Positions 1-9,070 of a DNA stretch of 64,000 bases are shown in pieces; the stretch's first letter is position 1; the number at the start of each line of letters is the position of its first letter. The stretch is taken from assembly GCA_002729885.1 (NCBI GenBank), contig PBUB01000021.1, positions 472,451 through 536,450 on the forward strand, written 5' to 3'. The DNA is from Spirochaetaceae bacterium. GTDB taxonomy: Bacteria > Spirochaetota > Leptospiria > Leptospirales > Leptonemataceae. The position numbers and the translations under genes are program-made. The notes beneath the pieces were generated by a model that saw only the letters and a list, made by a program, of their open reading frames with translations, was not told where the DNA came from and searched no databases.

Positions 1-1
1 T

Positions 2-349
<348 letters not shown>

Positions 350-370
350 TCAGGGGAGCTCTAATAAAAA

Positions 371-392
371 GGGAGGCTCATATGAGCCTCCC
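371..392. terminator. Perfect 10-bp hairpin, bidirectional terminator
   Basis: Stem GGGAGGCTCA at 371-380 pairs exactly with TGAGCCTCCC at 383-392 around a 2-nt loop. The A-rich stretch at 364-370 becomes a T-tract on the minus strand, so this is a good intrinsic terminator for the HU-like gene. The stem can also end the RND operon coming from the left. Confidence 0.8.
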
Positions 393-412
393 TGAAGCTG
401 GTTTGCGGGAGT

Positions 413-829
413 TTACCAGTTCTTCTTGTTTGCGAATGTTTCCTTGAGGCTTTTGGGAAACGACCATCTGGGCTTCTTGCTGGCTGGACGGGCTGCCACC
501 ATCATTTCTTCGCCGGTGAATGGATTCATTTGTTTTCCGGCCTTTCGCGCTTTTACTTCGCTTCGAACCAGAGCGCCGATAGCCGGGAATCTTACCCTCT
601 CGCCACTGGCCGCTGCCTTTCCGGCTCGTTCAAAAGAAGACTCCAGAGCAGACTTCAGATCGGTTTTTTTGATCTTGGCCTGACCTTTCTTGTCTACCAG
701 GATGATTTCATGTAGCTCTTCCAGAAGATCATCAATGAATGAATACTTTCCGTTGGAGGACGCTTTCGCGGTTTTCTTTGCAGATTTCTTAGCTGCTTTC
801 TTTGCCATAAACGGTGAATAATGCGACAT
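413..829 (-). CDS. HU/IHF-family DNA-binding protein with basic N-terminal tail
   Basis: Nucleoid-associated protein expected to bind and bend DNA as a dimer. The body carries the HU signature in order: a helical N-terminal half (residues 30-75), then RFPAIGAL, then RKAGKQMNPFTGEEM, which matches the RxGxNPxTGE DNA-binding arm, and a C-terminal FPKSLKE helix. It differs from the roughly 90-aa standard HU in having a lysine/alanine-rich N-terminal tail (MAKKAAKKSAKKTAK) and a longer C-terminus, about 138 aa in all. I chose the ATG at 829 because AGGT lies about 7 nt upstream. The next ATG, at 808, starts directly at MAKKAA and is also plausible; an in-frame extension to 868 lacks support. Confidence 0.88.
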   Translation of the reverse strand: MSHYSPFMAKKAAKKSAKKTAKASSNGKYSFIDDLLEELHEIILVDKKGQAKIKKTDLKSALESSFERAGKAAASGERVRFPAIGALVRSEVKARKAGKQMNPFTGEEMMVAARPASKKPRWSFPKSLKETFANKKNW

Positions 830-959
830 AATATGACCTGTCCAGTAAAAATAGACCAATCCCTGCAAAAATGCCTGTTTTTCCGGGTTTTTTGGCTTAT
901 GAACGGTCCTCGGACGTCTAACATGTATGGCCTGTTGGTTCCGATCCTTGAGCAGGACT

Positions 960-2387
960 ATGTTCAGAGCATCGCTTTTTGCGCTGCTGCTGAGTTCAGT
1001 GGTCCTGGCTCGATCTCTGAATACCTCCCTGGGATCGGCGCCGGCGATGCATCCACCGGCAGCGGTTTCTTCCGATTCATGGTTCTTCTCCTCTCGCAGT
1101 CTTCAGCTGGATCGAAGCCGACATGCTGTGGCCCAGTTTTATAGAGATCATTATGTGCCGTACGGCAAGGTACAGAATCACTGGTCCGGAAGTACCAACG
1201 GATGCAGGGCCGGAAAGAATAGTCCAGAATACGATGAGGCTACTCTTCAGACGCTGAAGTTTTATCGGGCCATGGCCGGAGTCCCCACCGACATCAGTTT
1301 TGCAGAGAAATACAATGGTATGGCTCGAGCCGCCGCATTGATGATGGAAGCGAAGAATGATCTCAGCCATGGGCCCGGGACCAACTGGCCATGCTATACC
1401 AGCGAAGGAAAAAGTGGAGCGGGTTCATCCAACCTCTGCCTGGGCTGCGTCGGACCCAGTGCCATTGATGCTTACGTTCAGGACGCCGGCGTAGAGGGAG
1501 TAGGTCATAGGCAATGGGCGCTACATCCACAGCAAAAAGTGCTGGGGACCGGAAGCAGCGCTCGAGCGCATGCATTGTACGTATTTGGGGACTGGCGTCC
1601 AGAGGAAGAAGTAGAAAAGATTAGAAGCGTAGCCTGGCCTCCCGAAGGGTTTGTTCCTTATCGATTTGGTCTTGATTCCGGATATCCATGGTCCTATACA
1701 TCGTTCGCACCCGACGGAGACCTTTCCCGTGCGAAGGTGCAGATGAGCCGGGATGGAAAAAATGTATCTGTGCGACAGGAGCAGGGTCGTAAGGATCTTC
1801 TGGTCTGGTATCCTGCCGGACTGGAGAGAGCCACCCATCAAAACAATTATAATCGACCGGCCGGAGATGTAACCATCCAGGTCCGCATTTCCAATGTAAT
1901 TATTCAGGGCAAGGCAACGACGGTTGAGTATTCCGTGACCTTTATCGATCCAGACGCTGTACTGAGCGAAGAGGACTCAGAAAATACGGATCCAGGAATC
2001 GATTCCGATGCGGACCCGGGCAGCGAAGAAGGCACAGATACTGAAGTCCAGATTACTATCGACCCTGCGCTCAACGGCCCAATGCTGCAGGCCATCTATC
2101 AGGGGAATACAAAATTGGCCCTGGATCTGCTCTCCCGAGGCGCGGATCCGAACGCTCGCTACCAGGGGCGTTGGACTGCGCTCATGTATGCGGCCTATTA
2201 TGGTCATGAGGATATCGTAAAGGAGTTACTGCGTCGCGGTGCCGATGCATCCGTTCAGCTGGATGGATGGGATGCCAGGTCCATGGCAAAATATCGGGGG
2301 CATGAATCTATCGCGGCCCTGATCGGGAAGAGGACCCAATCATCGCCGGTACCTGGTCGTCGTGCGATCAGGCCTCCAGCTCCCTGA
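960..2387 (+). CDS. Secreted CAP/SCP-domain protein with C-terminal ankyrin repeats
   Basis: About 475 aa. A signal peptide (MFRASLFALLLSSVVLA) is followed by a CAP (SCP/PR-1) domain at about residues 50-211, with the conserved histidines in NDLSHGP and in VGHRQWAL and the closing ALYVFGDW strand. A beta-rich stretch follows, then an acidic linker (about 333-361), then two to three ankyrin repeats (about 370-456; ADPNARYQGRWTALMYAA, GHEDIVKELLRRGAD). CAP domains in bacteria are extracytoplasmic with poorly known activity; ankyrin repeats bind proteins. The join is unusual and suggests an exported protein with a binding tail. Start chosen at 960 because AGGACT precedes it and the signal peptide begins there; an earlier ATG at 927 has no ribosome-binding site. 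Confidence 0.8.
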   Translation: MFRASLFALLLSSVVLARSLNTSLGSAPAMHPPAAVSSDSWFFSSRSLQLDRSRHAVAQFYRDHYVPYGKVQNHWSGSTNGCRAGKNSPEYDEATLQTLKFYRAMAGVPTDISFAEKYNGMARAAALMMEAKNDLSHGPGTNWPCYTSEGKSGAGSSNLCLGCVGPSAIDAYVQDAGVEGVGHRQWALHPQQKVLGTGSSARAHALYVFGDWRPEEEVEKIRSVAWPPEGFVPYRFGLDSGYPWSYTSFAPDGDLSRAKVQMSRDGKNVSVRQEQGRKDLLVWYPAGLERATHQNNYNRPAGDVTIQVRISNVIIQGKATTVEYSVTFIDPDAVLSEEDSENTDPGIDSDADPGSEEGTDTEVQITIDPALNGPMLQAIYQGNTKLALDLLSRGADPNARYQGRWTALMYAAYYGHEDIVKELLRRGADASVQLDGWDARSMAKYRGHESIAALIGKRTQSSPVPGRRAIRPPAP

Positions 2388-2485
2388 TGGAAGATCCCGG
2401 GAATTCCCCCCGGATGCTCTGTGAGATGCTCTGTGAAATCGGGCCACTCGGTTCCTGTGCTTCGCCGTTTCATAGCCCGGCTTCA

Positions 2486-2508
2486 CTGAGCCCGTTTTCC
2501 GGGCTCAG
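2486..2508. terminator. 9-bp hairpin between convergent genes
   Basis: CTGAGCCCG at 2486-2494 pairs perfectly with CGGGCTCAG at 2500-2508 around a 5-nt loop. It lies between the convergent CAP/ankyrin and oxidoreductase genes and may terminate both. There is no T-tract after the stem, so its strength is uncertain. Confidence 0.5.
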
Positions 2509-2528
2509 CGCTAACAACGAACCACTCA

Positions 2529-3530
2529 TCACGGAGTAATCAGTATCTTGCCACCACTCATGGTCTGAGTATAATCCTTGATCGCGTGTTCTCCCTGTTC
2601 CAGGGAATATCTCTGACGAACTTCGGATTTCAGTTCCGAATGCATGAGTTTCTGGATTTTTCCGGAAAGTCGAATGAGGCTCAGGGCACCCTTCTTCGCC
2701 AGATAGCTGGAAAGCCAGTATCCATGAACGGTCTGTCCTTGAAAGATCAAACTACCAGGGTGAACGGAGCAGGCCGCTCCCGCCAGGCCACCGTACACGA
2801 TCACATGAGAGCCATTGGGCATACAGGCGGCCATGGTCCCTGTGATTTCGCCTCCCACGGCATCCAGAGCCACCGTGGCATTGATTTTTCCTGCACGAAC
2901 TCGAAGTTCCCGTTCAAACTTCGCATTTTCGCTAATGATGACGTTTTCGAAGCCCTGGTTTTCCAGTGTCTGTTTTTGGTCTTCGCGGCGCACAATATCG
3001 ATGACCTGCAGGCCTTCCTTTGCGGCCAGTCGATGGATCATCTGTCCCAGAGCTCCGGCGGCTGCGTTCTGTATGATGGCTTTCGCGCCCAGATCTTTTG
3101 CTATTTCCACCAGGCTCCAGGCTGTGAGTGGATTCACAATGGTCATGGAACCCTGTTCCAGAGAGATGCTCTTTTTAAGAGGCAGACATAGCTGAGCTGG
3201 AATCTTCATATATTGGGCCCAGGTTCCATCGCCTGTAGGTGAAGAAGTGCAGGCTACATTCTTTCCTTTAAGATAATTTGCATAGAATCCTCCGCCGCTG
3301 GCCACCACGGTTCCGGAGCCCTCAAATCCAGGAATGCAGGGAAGCTTCTTTTTGATTCCATACTGCCCTTTCAAAAATGATAGATCCGATGGATTGATGG
3401 GCGAAGCAGCAACCTTGATTAGAACCTCTCCTTTCTCCAGTTTCGGACGTTGCTTTTCTACTACCTGGAATCGGGGCAGGTCTTCGGTGTATTCTGCTAA
3501 TTGCAGGGCTCTGTATGTATCTGGTATCAT
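2529..3530 (-). CDS. Zinc-free MDR-family NAD(P)H oxidoreductase (quinone/enoyl reductase-like)
   Basis: A 333-aa medium-chain dehydrogenase/reductase. The N-terminal GroES-like fold has the family motif INPSDLSFLKGQYG and PGFEGSGTVVASG; the Rossmann half has NAAAGALGQMIHRLA, the usual AAxGxxG nucleotide-binding turn, followed by the VDIVRRE strand. The catalytic and structural zinc cysteines of alcohol dehydrogenases are absent, pointing to the quinone oxidoreductase or mitochondrial-type trans-2-enoyl-reductase branch, with NADPH the likely cofactor. A clear AGGAG lies 5 nt before the ATG. It is monocistronic, between a convergent neighbour and a 237-bp spacer. The exact substrate cannot be read from sequence. 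Confidence 0.85.
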   Translation of the reverse strand: MIPDTYRALQLAEYTEDLPRFQVVEKQRPKLEKGEVLIKVAASPINPSDLSFLKGQYGIKKKLPCIPGFEGSGTVVASGGGFYANYLKGKNVACTSSPTGDGTWAQYMKIPAQLCLPLKKSISLEQGSMTIVNPLTAWSLVEIAKDLGAKAIIQNAAAGALGQMIHRLAAKEGLQVIDIVRREDQKQTLENQGFENVIISENAKFERELRVRAGKINATVALDAVGGEITGTMAACMPNGSHVIVYGGLAGAACSVHPGSLIFQGQTVHGYWLSSYLAKKGALSLIRLSGKIQKLMHSELKSEVRQRYSLEQGEHAIKDYTQTMSGGKILITP

Positions 3531-3767
3531 CTAAACTCCTGATTACGGGATTGCCGATTTAATGTGTAAAGGTCGTTGGATAGCGGGACTCTATCAAGGA
3601 CCTTTCAAATGTTTGTCTTATTCGTATCGGGATTGGTTCGAAGGGAACCGGCCTGTGGTTTCATGGATTTCATCGCCTGGAATCCGGTCCCGACTTGAGC
3701 TTTTTGCAGGGGGCTCAAGCGATTTCAATTCCCCGGGGATAGCAGACTGTGAGCCGAAGCAGTCTGA

Positions 3768-6194
3768 TCAATTGCTTTTGTCGGCCTCAGGAATCATTCG
3801 GCCGTAGTATTCCAGCATGGTAGGTTGCACAGCCAGGATCTTGTTTTTGTCGTCGCGTATCATTTTTCTGGACTTTAGATCCTTGCGTCCTCGCCTGAGA
3901 ATCTTACCCGGATCCGTGGTAACGTAATTTAAACGGTTCTTCTGAATGAACTGCGCGATTTGCTTTTCTGCTTCTTTGAGATCCAGGGAGCCATGATTTT
4001 CTGTGAGCAATCGGGCCAGAATAAAATGGGGCTGCACTCTAAAGTTCCTTCGCCAGGCGGCGAGAATGGCATCGGATACGGCGGCTGTGGGATCGCTGCT
4101 TTTGATATGATTGCTTACCAGGATGGGTCGGCCAAAATCCAGATATACCTTTCTTCTTCTTCGCACAAAGCGACCGAATGAAGTGCTATTGGCCATATTG
4201 TTGAATTCCAGGTCTTCCGGAATCCATTTATGGCTGATGGACATGGGCACTACAATGATTTCCTGACCGGAGCTGCGAAATGCATCCACGGCAGTAGAAA
4301 GCAGACCGGTTTTGATGGATTGAAAGTTACCGTTACGACTGCGGGTTCCTTCTGGATAGGCAAGAGCCGGTATACCCGCTTCCAGCATCAGGATGGAATA
4401 TTGCGTCAGAGTTTCCAGATATAGAATGTTACGAGTGTTTTCCCGGTCCACGGAATACGCTCCCATGGATTTCAAAAATTTGCCCCACAGTGGGTTGCTC
4501 ATCAAGATACTGGCAGCCGCAAATCGAGGCAGGGGAAGCCGACTCAAATACAATGCATAGGCCAGTTCTACAGAATCGATGTGAGTTTTATGGGTGGGAG
4601 CATAGAATACCGGATAATAGTTGGCCAGCCTTCGCACCTCGGCCACCGGACCGCCAATAACAGGCGCCACCGATCCTCTGCGAAATCCGCCCAGAATAAA
4701 GCGAAACGGAGCGATGATGTTCATCAGAGTTCCGCGAATTACCGGAACATAGCTATCTGCAATATTGGATACATAGAATTCTACAATGCGATCCAGGTGA
4801 ATGGTTTCGCTCTCTTCCGGGGATGCTGCCAGACCTTTCCATAGTTCCAGTTCCTGGCGAAAGTTGGCCGCATCATTTTTAAGACGTCTACTTTCCGCTT
4901 TTTTAACTCGCTTTTCCAGTGAAGAAATTACATGGCCGGCCTGCTTTTTGATTCTTGCCTGCATTCCTCTGGTGCTGGAGAGCTCCCTTAGGATCCTTTC
5001 TTGCAGGGCCTGTCCCAGAGCCTTGCCAGAAGTAACCAGGTCCAGACGGGCCCTCTTCTTGGTTACTGGAATGGCTGCATCGGTGTTTAGCCCTGTGAGT
5101 TGATCTACAAATGCATTGGGGGATTGTCTGCGGGACAGGATATCGAATAGAGTCTGGAACAACGGTAGCTCTACATTCTTCTCTTTCGCAATTTCCAGGA
5201 CCGTGCTTATTGTCAGTCCGCCTTCATGCAGTTCTCGACTCTGGTGTACCTCTCTTTCAATGAATCTGCCCGGAAAAAGCAGTAGTTCGATTCGTTCAAG
5301 AAAATCCGGCTCGATTTCGCCGGACTGGATTCGCTCCATAAATCGTCGTCCGTAGCTGCGGTTTCGACTATCGGGACTGAAAGCATTGGCCACCAGGTCC
5401 GAGAGTCCGGCTCGACCCATCAATGTTTCTGGCCTGGCGCCCAGGGCCGTGCCCAGTCGCATGATTTCGTTGAATCCTTTGCCTACCAGTTCGCCTTTGA
5501 AAGATGAGCCAGCATCCGGCAGGAAATCGGACATTCCGCTGATGATGGCCACGGGGTTTTTTAGAATGCCTCCCAGCTCCACGCCCACCATATCCTTGCT
5601 TCTCTCCCAGTGAAGATGCTCCGCTTCAAATAGCTTCTCCACCAGGGTCTGCATTTCTGCTTCTTTGCTTCCCACAGCAAAGAAGCAATGTCGTCCGGCA
5701 TGCAAATCCGCAAGAAGGCTGGGGCCGGTAACAACGGCTACATGACCCTGGATCTGGTAGGCCTCCATGGATCGACTGAGAAATTCGCTGAAGGTAGCTA
5801 CCTGATACTTTCTTCGACCCACGGCCGATAGAAAGCCCTTCGAGAATGATACCATGGCATGATGGTTGGTGCGATTCATGTGAGTGATCACATGCTCATG
5901 CACTTCCTCAAACTGCCGGGCAGGAACCACGGAGGCGATAAAATGGGAACCCTGCTGGAATAGGCGATAGCCGGAAATAATTTTGACGTTGGACGGAATC
6001 TCAAAGTCCAGGTTAAGCAATCGAATGTGCTTTCGACCGGACCACTGATGGGCCATGGAAGACTCGGGTAGCCAGAGCAGCACCCGGTCTACATTCTTGG
6101 CCAGGATGGCCGCCAGCATAAGACCCATGGGTCCTCCGCCCATGACGGTGTAATGATCAAATGTTGCTGGTATTTGTTTGGTTTCTTCGCTCAT
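3768..6194 (-). CDS. Fused glycerol-3-phosphate dehydrogenase (GpsA-like) and PlsB-like acyltransferase
   Basis: An 808-aa two-enzyme protein. Residues 1-350 match GpsA: dinucleotide turn GGGPMG (19-24), GPSLLADLHAGR, VGVELGGILKN with the expected catalytic Lys212, and ETLMGRAGLSDLV. Residues 375-460 are a charged, probably coiled-coil linker. Residues 480-740 match the PlsB/PlsC acyltransferase superfamily: HKTHID (H535-D540, the HX4D catalytic motif, in PlsB style) and YPEGTRSRNG (613-622). GpsA reduces dihydroxyacetone phosphate to sn-glycerol 3-phosphate and PlsB acylates its sn-1 position, so the chain would carry out consecutive steps of phospholipid synthesis. No obvious inactivating change is seen in either half. 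Its ATG overlaps the stop of the deacetylase gene upstream in the same operon (ATGA). Confidence 0.87.
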   Translation of the reverse strand: MSEETKQIPATFDHYTVMGGGPMGLMLAAILAKNVDRVLLWLPESSMAHQWSGRKHIRLLNLDFEIPSNVKIISGYRLFQQGSHFIASVVPARQFEEVHEHVITHMNRTNHHAMVSFSKGFLSAVGRRKYQVATFSEFLSRSMEAYQIQGHVAVVTGPSLLADLHAGRHCFFAVGSKEAEMQTLVEKLFEAEHLHWERSKDMVGVELGGILKNPVAIISGMSDFLPDAGSSFKGELVGKGFNEIMRLGTALGARPETLMGRAGLSDLVANAFSPDSRNRSYGRRFMERIQSGEIEPDFLERIELLLFPGRFIEREVHQSRELHEGGLTISTVLEIAKEKNVELPLFQTLFDILSRRQSPNAFVDQLTGLNTDAAIPVTKKRARLDLVTSGKALGQALQERILRELSSTRGMQARIKKQAGHVISSLEKRVKKAESRRLKNDAANFRQELELWKGLAASPEESETIHLDRIVEFYVSNIADSYVPVIRGTLMNIIAPFRFILGGFRRGSVAPVIGGPVAEVRRLANYYPVFYAPTHKTHIDSVELAYALYLSRLPLPRFAAASILMSNPLWGKFLKSMGAYSVDRENTRNILYLETLTQYSILMLEAGIPALAYPEGTRSRNGNFQSIKTGLLSTAVDAFRSSGQEIIVVPMSISHKWIPEDLEFNNMANSTSFGRFVRRRRKVYLDFGRPILVSNHIKSSDPTAAVSDAILAAWRRNFRVQPHFILARLLTENHGSLDLKEAEKQIAQFIQKNRLNYVTTDPGKILRRGRKDLKSRKMIRDDKNKILAVQPTMLEYYGRMIPEADKSN

Positions 6195-7081
6195 TTCAGC
6201 CCATGCTCGGGCCCTTCTTCTACCTGCGCCACCGAGGCGGATTTATACTTCTGCCTCGCATAGGCGATCTGCTTGTAGAACATGGCCATTGGATCATCTA
6301 CATATTCCTTCTGAATGGTGTATCTGTCCATAATTCCCGAAAAATTTGCCGTTAAATCAACGGGGGCCGCATCCACGGTAAGAATCAAGTCATATCCTGC
6401 TTCTCGGACCCGGGATTCCAGATACGGGCTGTAATATCCCATGGGATAAGCGAAGGCCCAGATCTTATTGTCCGGCAGATTCTTTTCCAGGATTTCCCGG
6501 GAAGTTACCACCTCCTGGGTTACTCGAGCTGCAAACTGTTCCTGACTTTCATGGGCCCGGGGCTCATGAAAGGCGGTGTGGGTGTGGGAATGATTCTGAA
6601 CGTCAAATCCTTCGGCCAGCAGCCGGTGCAAATCTTCCCAGGCCATGCCACCCCGCGGATGGTTGTTGATGTCCTTTGTGTAAACAAAGAAAGTGGCCGG
6701 GTAATCGTATTCGCGCAGGATGGGCGCCGCCACCCGGGCGATATTTTCGAAGTCATCGTCAATGGTGATGGCCATGGTAGGCTCTTCCATCAGCCGATTT
6801 TGCCTGGCGTACTGCATTACCTTTTTCAACGGCCATACTCGAATGTTTTCTTTCTTGAGAATATCCAGGTAATTGCGGAATTCCTGAATGCTCACCGAGT
6901 AGGGCCCGGATCCATTTACGTCATGAAAACAAAGAATGGGCACCAGATGATGCCCGGACTGCACATTCTGTTTGCTGCTGCCGATAGTTTTCCAGAGAGC
7001 AGGCTCCCCGGAAAAAAGGAACCAGCCGGAAATGCAGACCAGAAAAACAGGCAGGGAGATAAGTAACCGTTTCCGCATCAT
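6191..7081 (-). CDS. Membrane-anchored or secreted polysaccharide deacetylase (NodB domain)
   Basis: About 296 aa. An N-terminal hydrophobic segment (RKRLLISLPVFLVCISGWFLF) acts as signal or anchor. The NodB homology domain has motif 1 as TIDDDF (normally TFDDG), with both aspartates kept, motif 2 as NHSHTH with the two zinc-ligand histidines, and FAYPMGYYS as motif 3. Family members remove N-acetyl or O-acetyl groups from chitin-like polymers or peptidoglycan. The gene lies upstream of the GpsA/PlsB fusion and overlaps it by 4 nt, so the two are translationally coupled and probably both serve the envelope. Start: ATG at 7081 is followed at once by a typical signal; an in-frame GTG at 7102 is an alternative. 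Confidence 0.85.
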   Translation of the reverse strand: MMRKRLLISLPVFLVCISGWFLFSGEPALWKTIGSSKQNVQSGHHLVPILCFHDVNGSGPYSVSIQEFRNYLDILKKENIRVWPLKKVMQYARQNRLMEEPTMAITIDDDFENIARVAAPILREYDYPATFFVYTKDINNHPRGGMAWEDLHRLLAEGFDVQNHSHTHTAFHEPRAHESQEQFAARVTQEVVTSREILEKNLPDNKIWAFAYPMGYYSPYLESRVREAGYDLILTVDAAPVDLTANFSGIMDRYTIQKEYVDDPMAMFYKQIAYARQKYKSASVAQVEEGPEHGLK

Positions 7082-7264
7082 GGGAATTATCGGTTCCTGC
7101 ACCGGTAGAAATCAAAACGCAATTCTTTTCTTCTTTCGTTCCCGGGCGGACTCAAAAAAGTGATGTAACATTGGAAAAAGACCGTTTTTCTATCTACTAG
7201 GATTCGTTCCTGCTGCCTTCAAAGTTGGTCCGAACGATCTTTGCACCCGGTGGCGAGGCCCTTT

Positions 7265-8812
7265 ATGTCGCATAAAATCGAAATCATGGATACCACTCTT
7301 CGAGATGGAGAGCAAACCGATGGAGTATCCTTTTCCCCATTTGAGAAGCTGCAGATTGCGCGCTTTCTTCTGGAGAAATTGAATGTAGATCGAATCGAAG
7401 TGGCCAGCGCACGAGTTTCTGCAGGTGAGCAGGACAGCGTTCGCGCCATATTTGACTGGGCCAGAACAAAGAACCTGGATAAGAGAATCGAAATCCTGGG
7501 GTTTGTGGACCATCGAGCAAGCGTAGACTGGATCCAGCAGGCTGGTGGCTCCGTTATCAATCTGCTAACCAAGGGTTCGCAGAAGCATTGCGAACTTCAG
7601 CTGGGCAAGACCCTTTCGGAGCATGTCGCAGACATTGAACGCACGGTAACCTATGCGGCCGATCAAGGCGTCACCGTGAATGTTTATCTGGAAGACTGGT
7701 CCAATGGATTTCTACATTCTCCGGACTATGTTCTGGAAATGCTTCGCGCCCTTCGCACAATGCCCATCCATCGGTTCCTGTTTCCGGATACCCTGGGAAT
7801 CATGTCTCCGGAAGAAGTGAAGGCAGGAATCCAGCATGCTTTGAATGCCTATCCCGATCTGGCCATTGATTTCCATGGTCATAACGATTACGGTCTGGCA
7901 ACTGCGAACTGCCTTACTGCTGCTCAATGTGGAGTCAAAGGATTGCATGTTGCTGTCAATGGACTGGGTGAGCGGGCCGGTAATGCGCCTCTGGAAGCGG
8001 TGGTAACGGCGCTTCATGATAAACTGGGAATAGAGACTTCCATTCGAGAGTCTGCCATTACAGATGCATCCAGACTTGTGGAAACGTTCAGCCGAAAAAG
8101 AATCAGCTCGAACCGGCCCATTGTGGGTACAGACGTATTCACTCAGACTGCCGGCATACATGCGGACGGCGATAAAAAGAATAATCTGTATGCGAATCCC
8201 ATCCTGCCTGAGCGATTCGGGCGCCAGAGGGTTTATGCTCTGGGAAAGCTGGCCGGTAAAGCCAGTGTAGCCAACAATCTAACGGCTCTTGGAATTGAGC
8301 TACCTGCGGATCAGGAAAAGGCATTGCTGGAAAAGATCAAGGAGCTGGGCGAGAGAAAAGAAACCGTAACTGCCGATGATCTACCATTCCTGATTGAGGA
8401 TTTGTTTGGTGGATTACAAACCAGGTTTGTTCGGATTACCGATGTTCGCATTATTACTGAAATACAGCAGTCTCCCAGTGCTCAGATCGCGCTGGAACTG
8501 GATGGCAAGGAGTATCGCGCTTCTTCCTCCGGCGATGGCGGTTATGATGCATTTATGAAAGCCCTGGCTATCATTGCCTCGGAGATCCAGCTGGAACTTC
8601 CGGAGCTTGTAGACTACGAAGTGCGCATTCCTCCAGGTGGAAAAACCGATGCTCTGGTAGAAACCGTCATTACCTGGAGCACCGATGGAGGTAGTGCTTT
8701 TCGCACCGTAGGTGTGGATAGCGATCAGATGATTGCAGCAGTGAAGGCTACCGAGAAAATGCTGAACCGGCTATTTATTGCAAATCCGGCCATGGTAAGC
8801 AAGTCCAGCTAA
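7265..8812 (+). CDS. cimA: (R)-citramalate synthase, Leptospira type
   Basis: A 515-aa enzyme of the LeuA/DRE-TIM family that condenses pyruvate and acetyl-CoA to citramalate, the entry to the threonine-independent isoleucine pathway. The metal and catalytic motif TLRDGEQ (R13, D14) opens the barrel and HGHN supplies the metal histidines. LNLLTKGS, VYLEDWSNGF and FTQTAGIHADGDKK match, from memory, the characterised Leptospira interrogans citramalate synthase, as does the length. The last 120 residues form the LeuA regulatory domain, so isoleucine feedback control is expected. I chose the ATG at 7265 because GAGG lies 6 nt upstream; an earlier in-frame ATG (7241) lacks one. It is divergent from the deacetylase operon. 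Confidence 0.93.
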   Translation: MSHKIEIMDTTLRDGEQTDGVSFSPFEKLQIARFLLEKLNVDRIEVASARVSAGEQDSVRAIFDWARTKNLDKRIEILGFVDHRASVDWIQQAGGSVINLLTKGSQKHCELQLGKTLSEHVADIERTVTYAADQGVTVNVYLEDWSNGFLHSPDYVLEMLRALRTMPIHRFLFPDTLGIMSPEEVKAGIQHALNAYPDLAIDFHGHNDYGLATANCLTAAQCGVKGLHVAVNGLGERAGNAPLEAVVTALHDKLGIETSIRESAITDASRLVETFSRKRISSNRPIVGTDVFTQTAGIHADGDKKNNLYANPILPERFGRQRVYALGKLAGKASVANNLTALGIELPADQEKALLEKIKELGERKETVTADDLPFLIEDLFGGLQTRFVRITDVRIITEIQQSPSAQIALELDGKEYRASSSGDGGYDAFMKALAIIASEIQLELPELVDYEVRIPPGGKTDALVETVITWSTDGGSAFRTVGVDSDQMIAAVKATEKMLNRLFIANPAMVSKSS

Positions 8813-8842
8813 GATATATCATTTAGCATCCTCGGTCCGTCT

Positions 8843-8886
8843 GGTGCAGCCAGCGCATTCAGCGCGTTCGGTCTGGCTGCCTCACC
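8843..8886 (+). terminator. Imperfect long hairpin downstream of cimA
   Basis: GGTG and CAGCCAG at 8843-8853 pair with CTGGCTG and CACC at 8873-8886, with a small bulge and an inner CGC/GCG pairing. The position just after cimA fits a terminator or mRNA 3' stabiliser, but there is no T-run. Confidence 0.4.
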
Positions 8887-9070
8887 GTTCCTGGTAGATA
8901 TCGCTTCCGCTTCTTTAAGCCGGGCGCACATACTTGACTCATAAAGCTTCCTCCGTTCTCAAGGGCATCGAAACCATCAGATTCGGCCCCATTTCGCTTA
9001 TGAGCCGGGACAGGAAATCTCTTGCACCGGGGCCTGCAGCGATTTCCATGCAGGCATTTCTTCCCGTTCT

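Noticed and set aside
2414..2437. Tandem GATGCTCTGTGA repeat after the CAP/ankyrin gene
   Set aside because: Only two 12-bp copies in a short spacer, with no structure or function visible beyond simple duplication.
2586..3191. Long plus-strand frame (201 codons) inside the oxidoreductase gene
   Set aside because: It is the antisense shadow of a well-supported MDR-family gene and shows no domain or ribosome-binding site.
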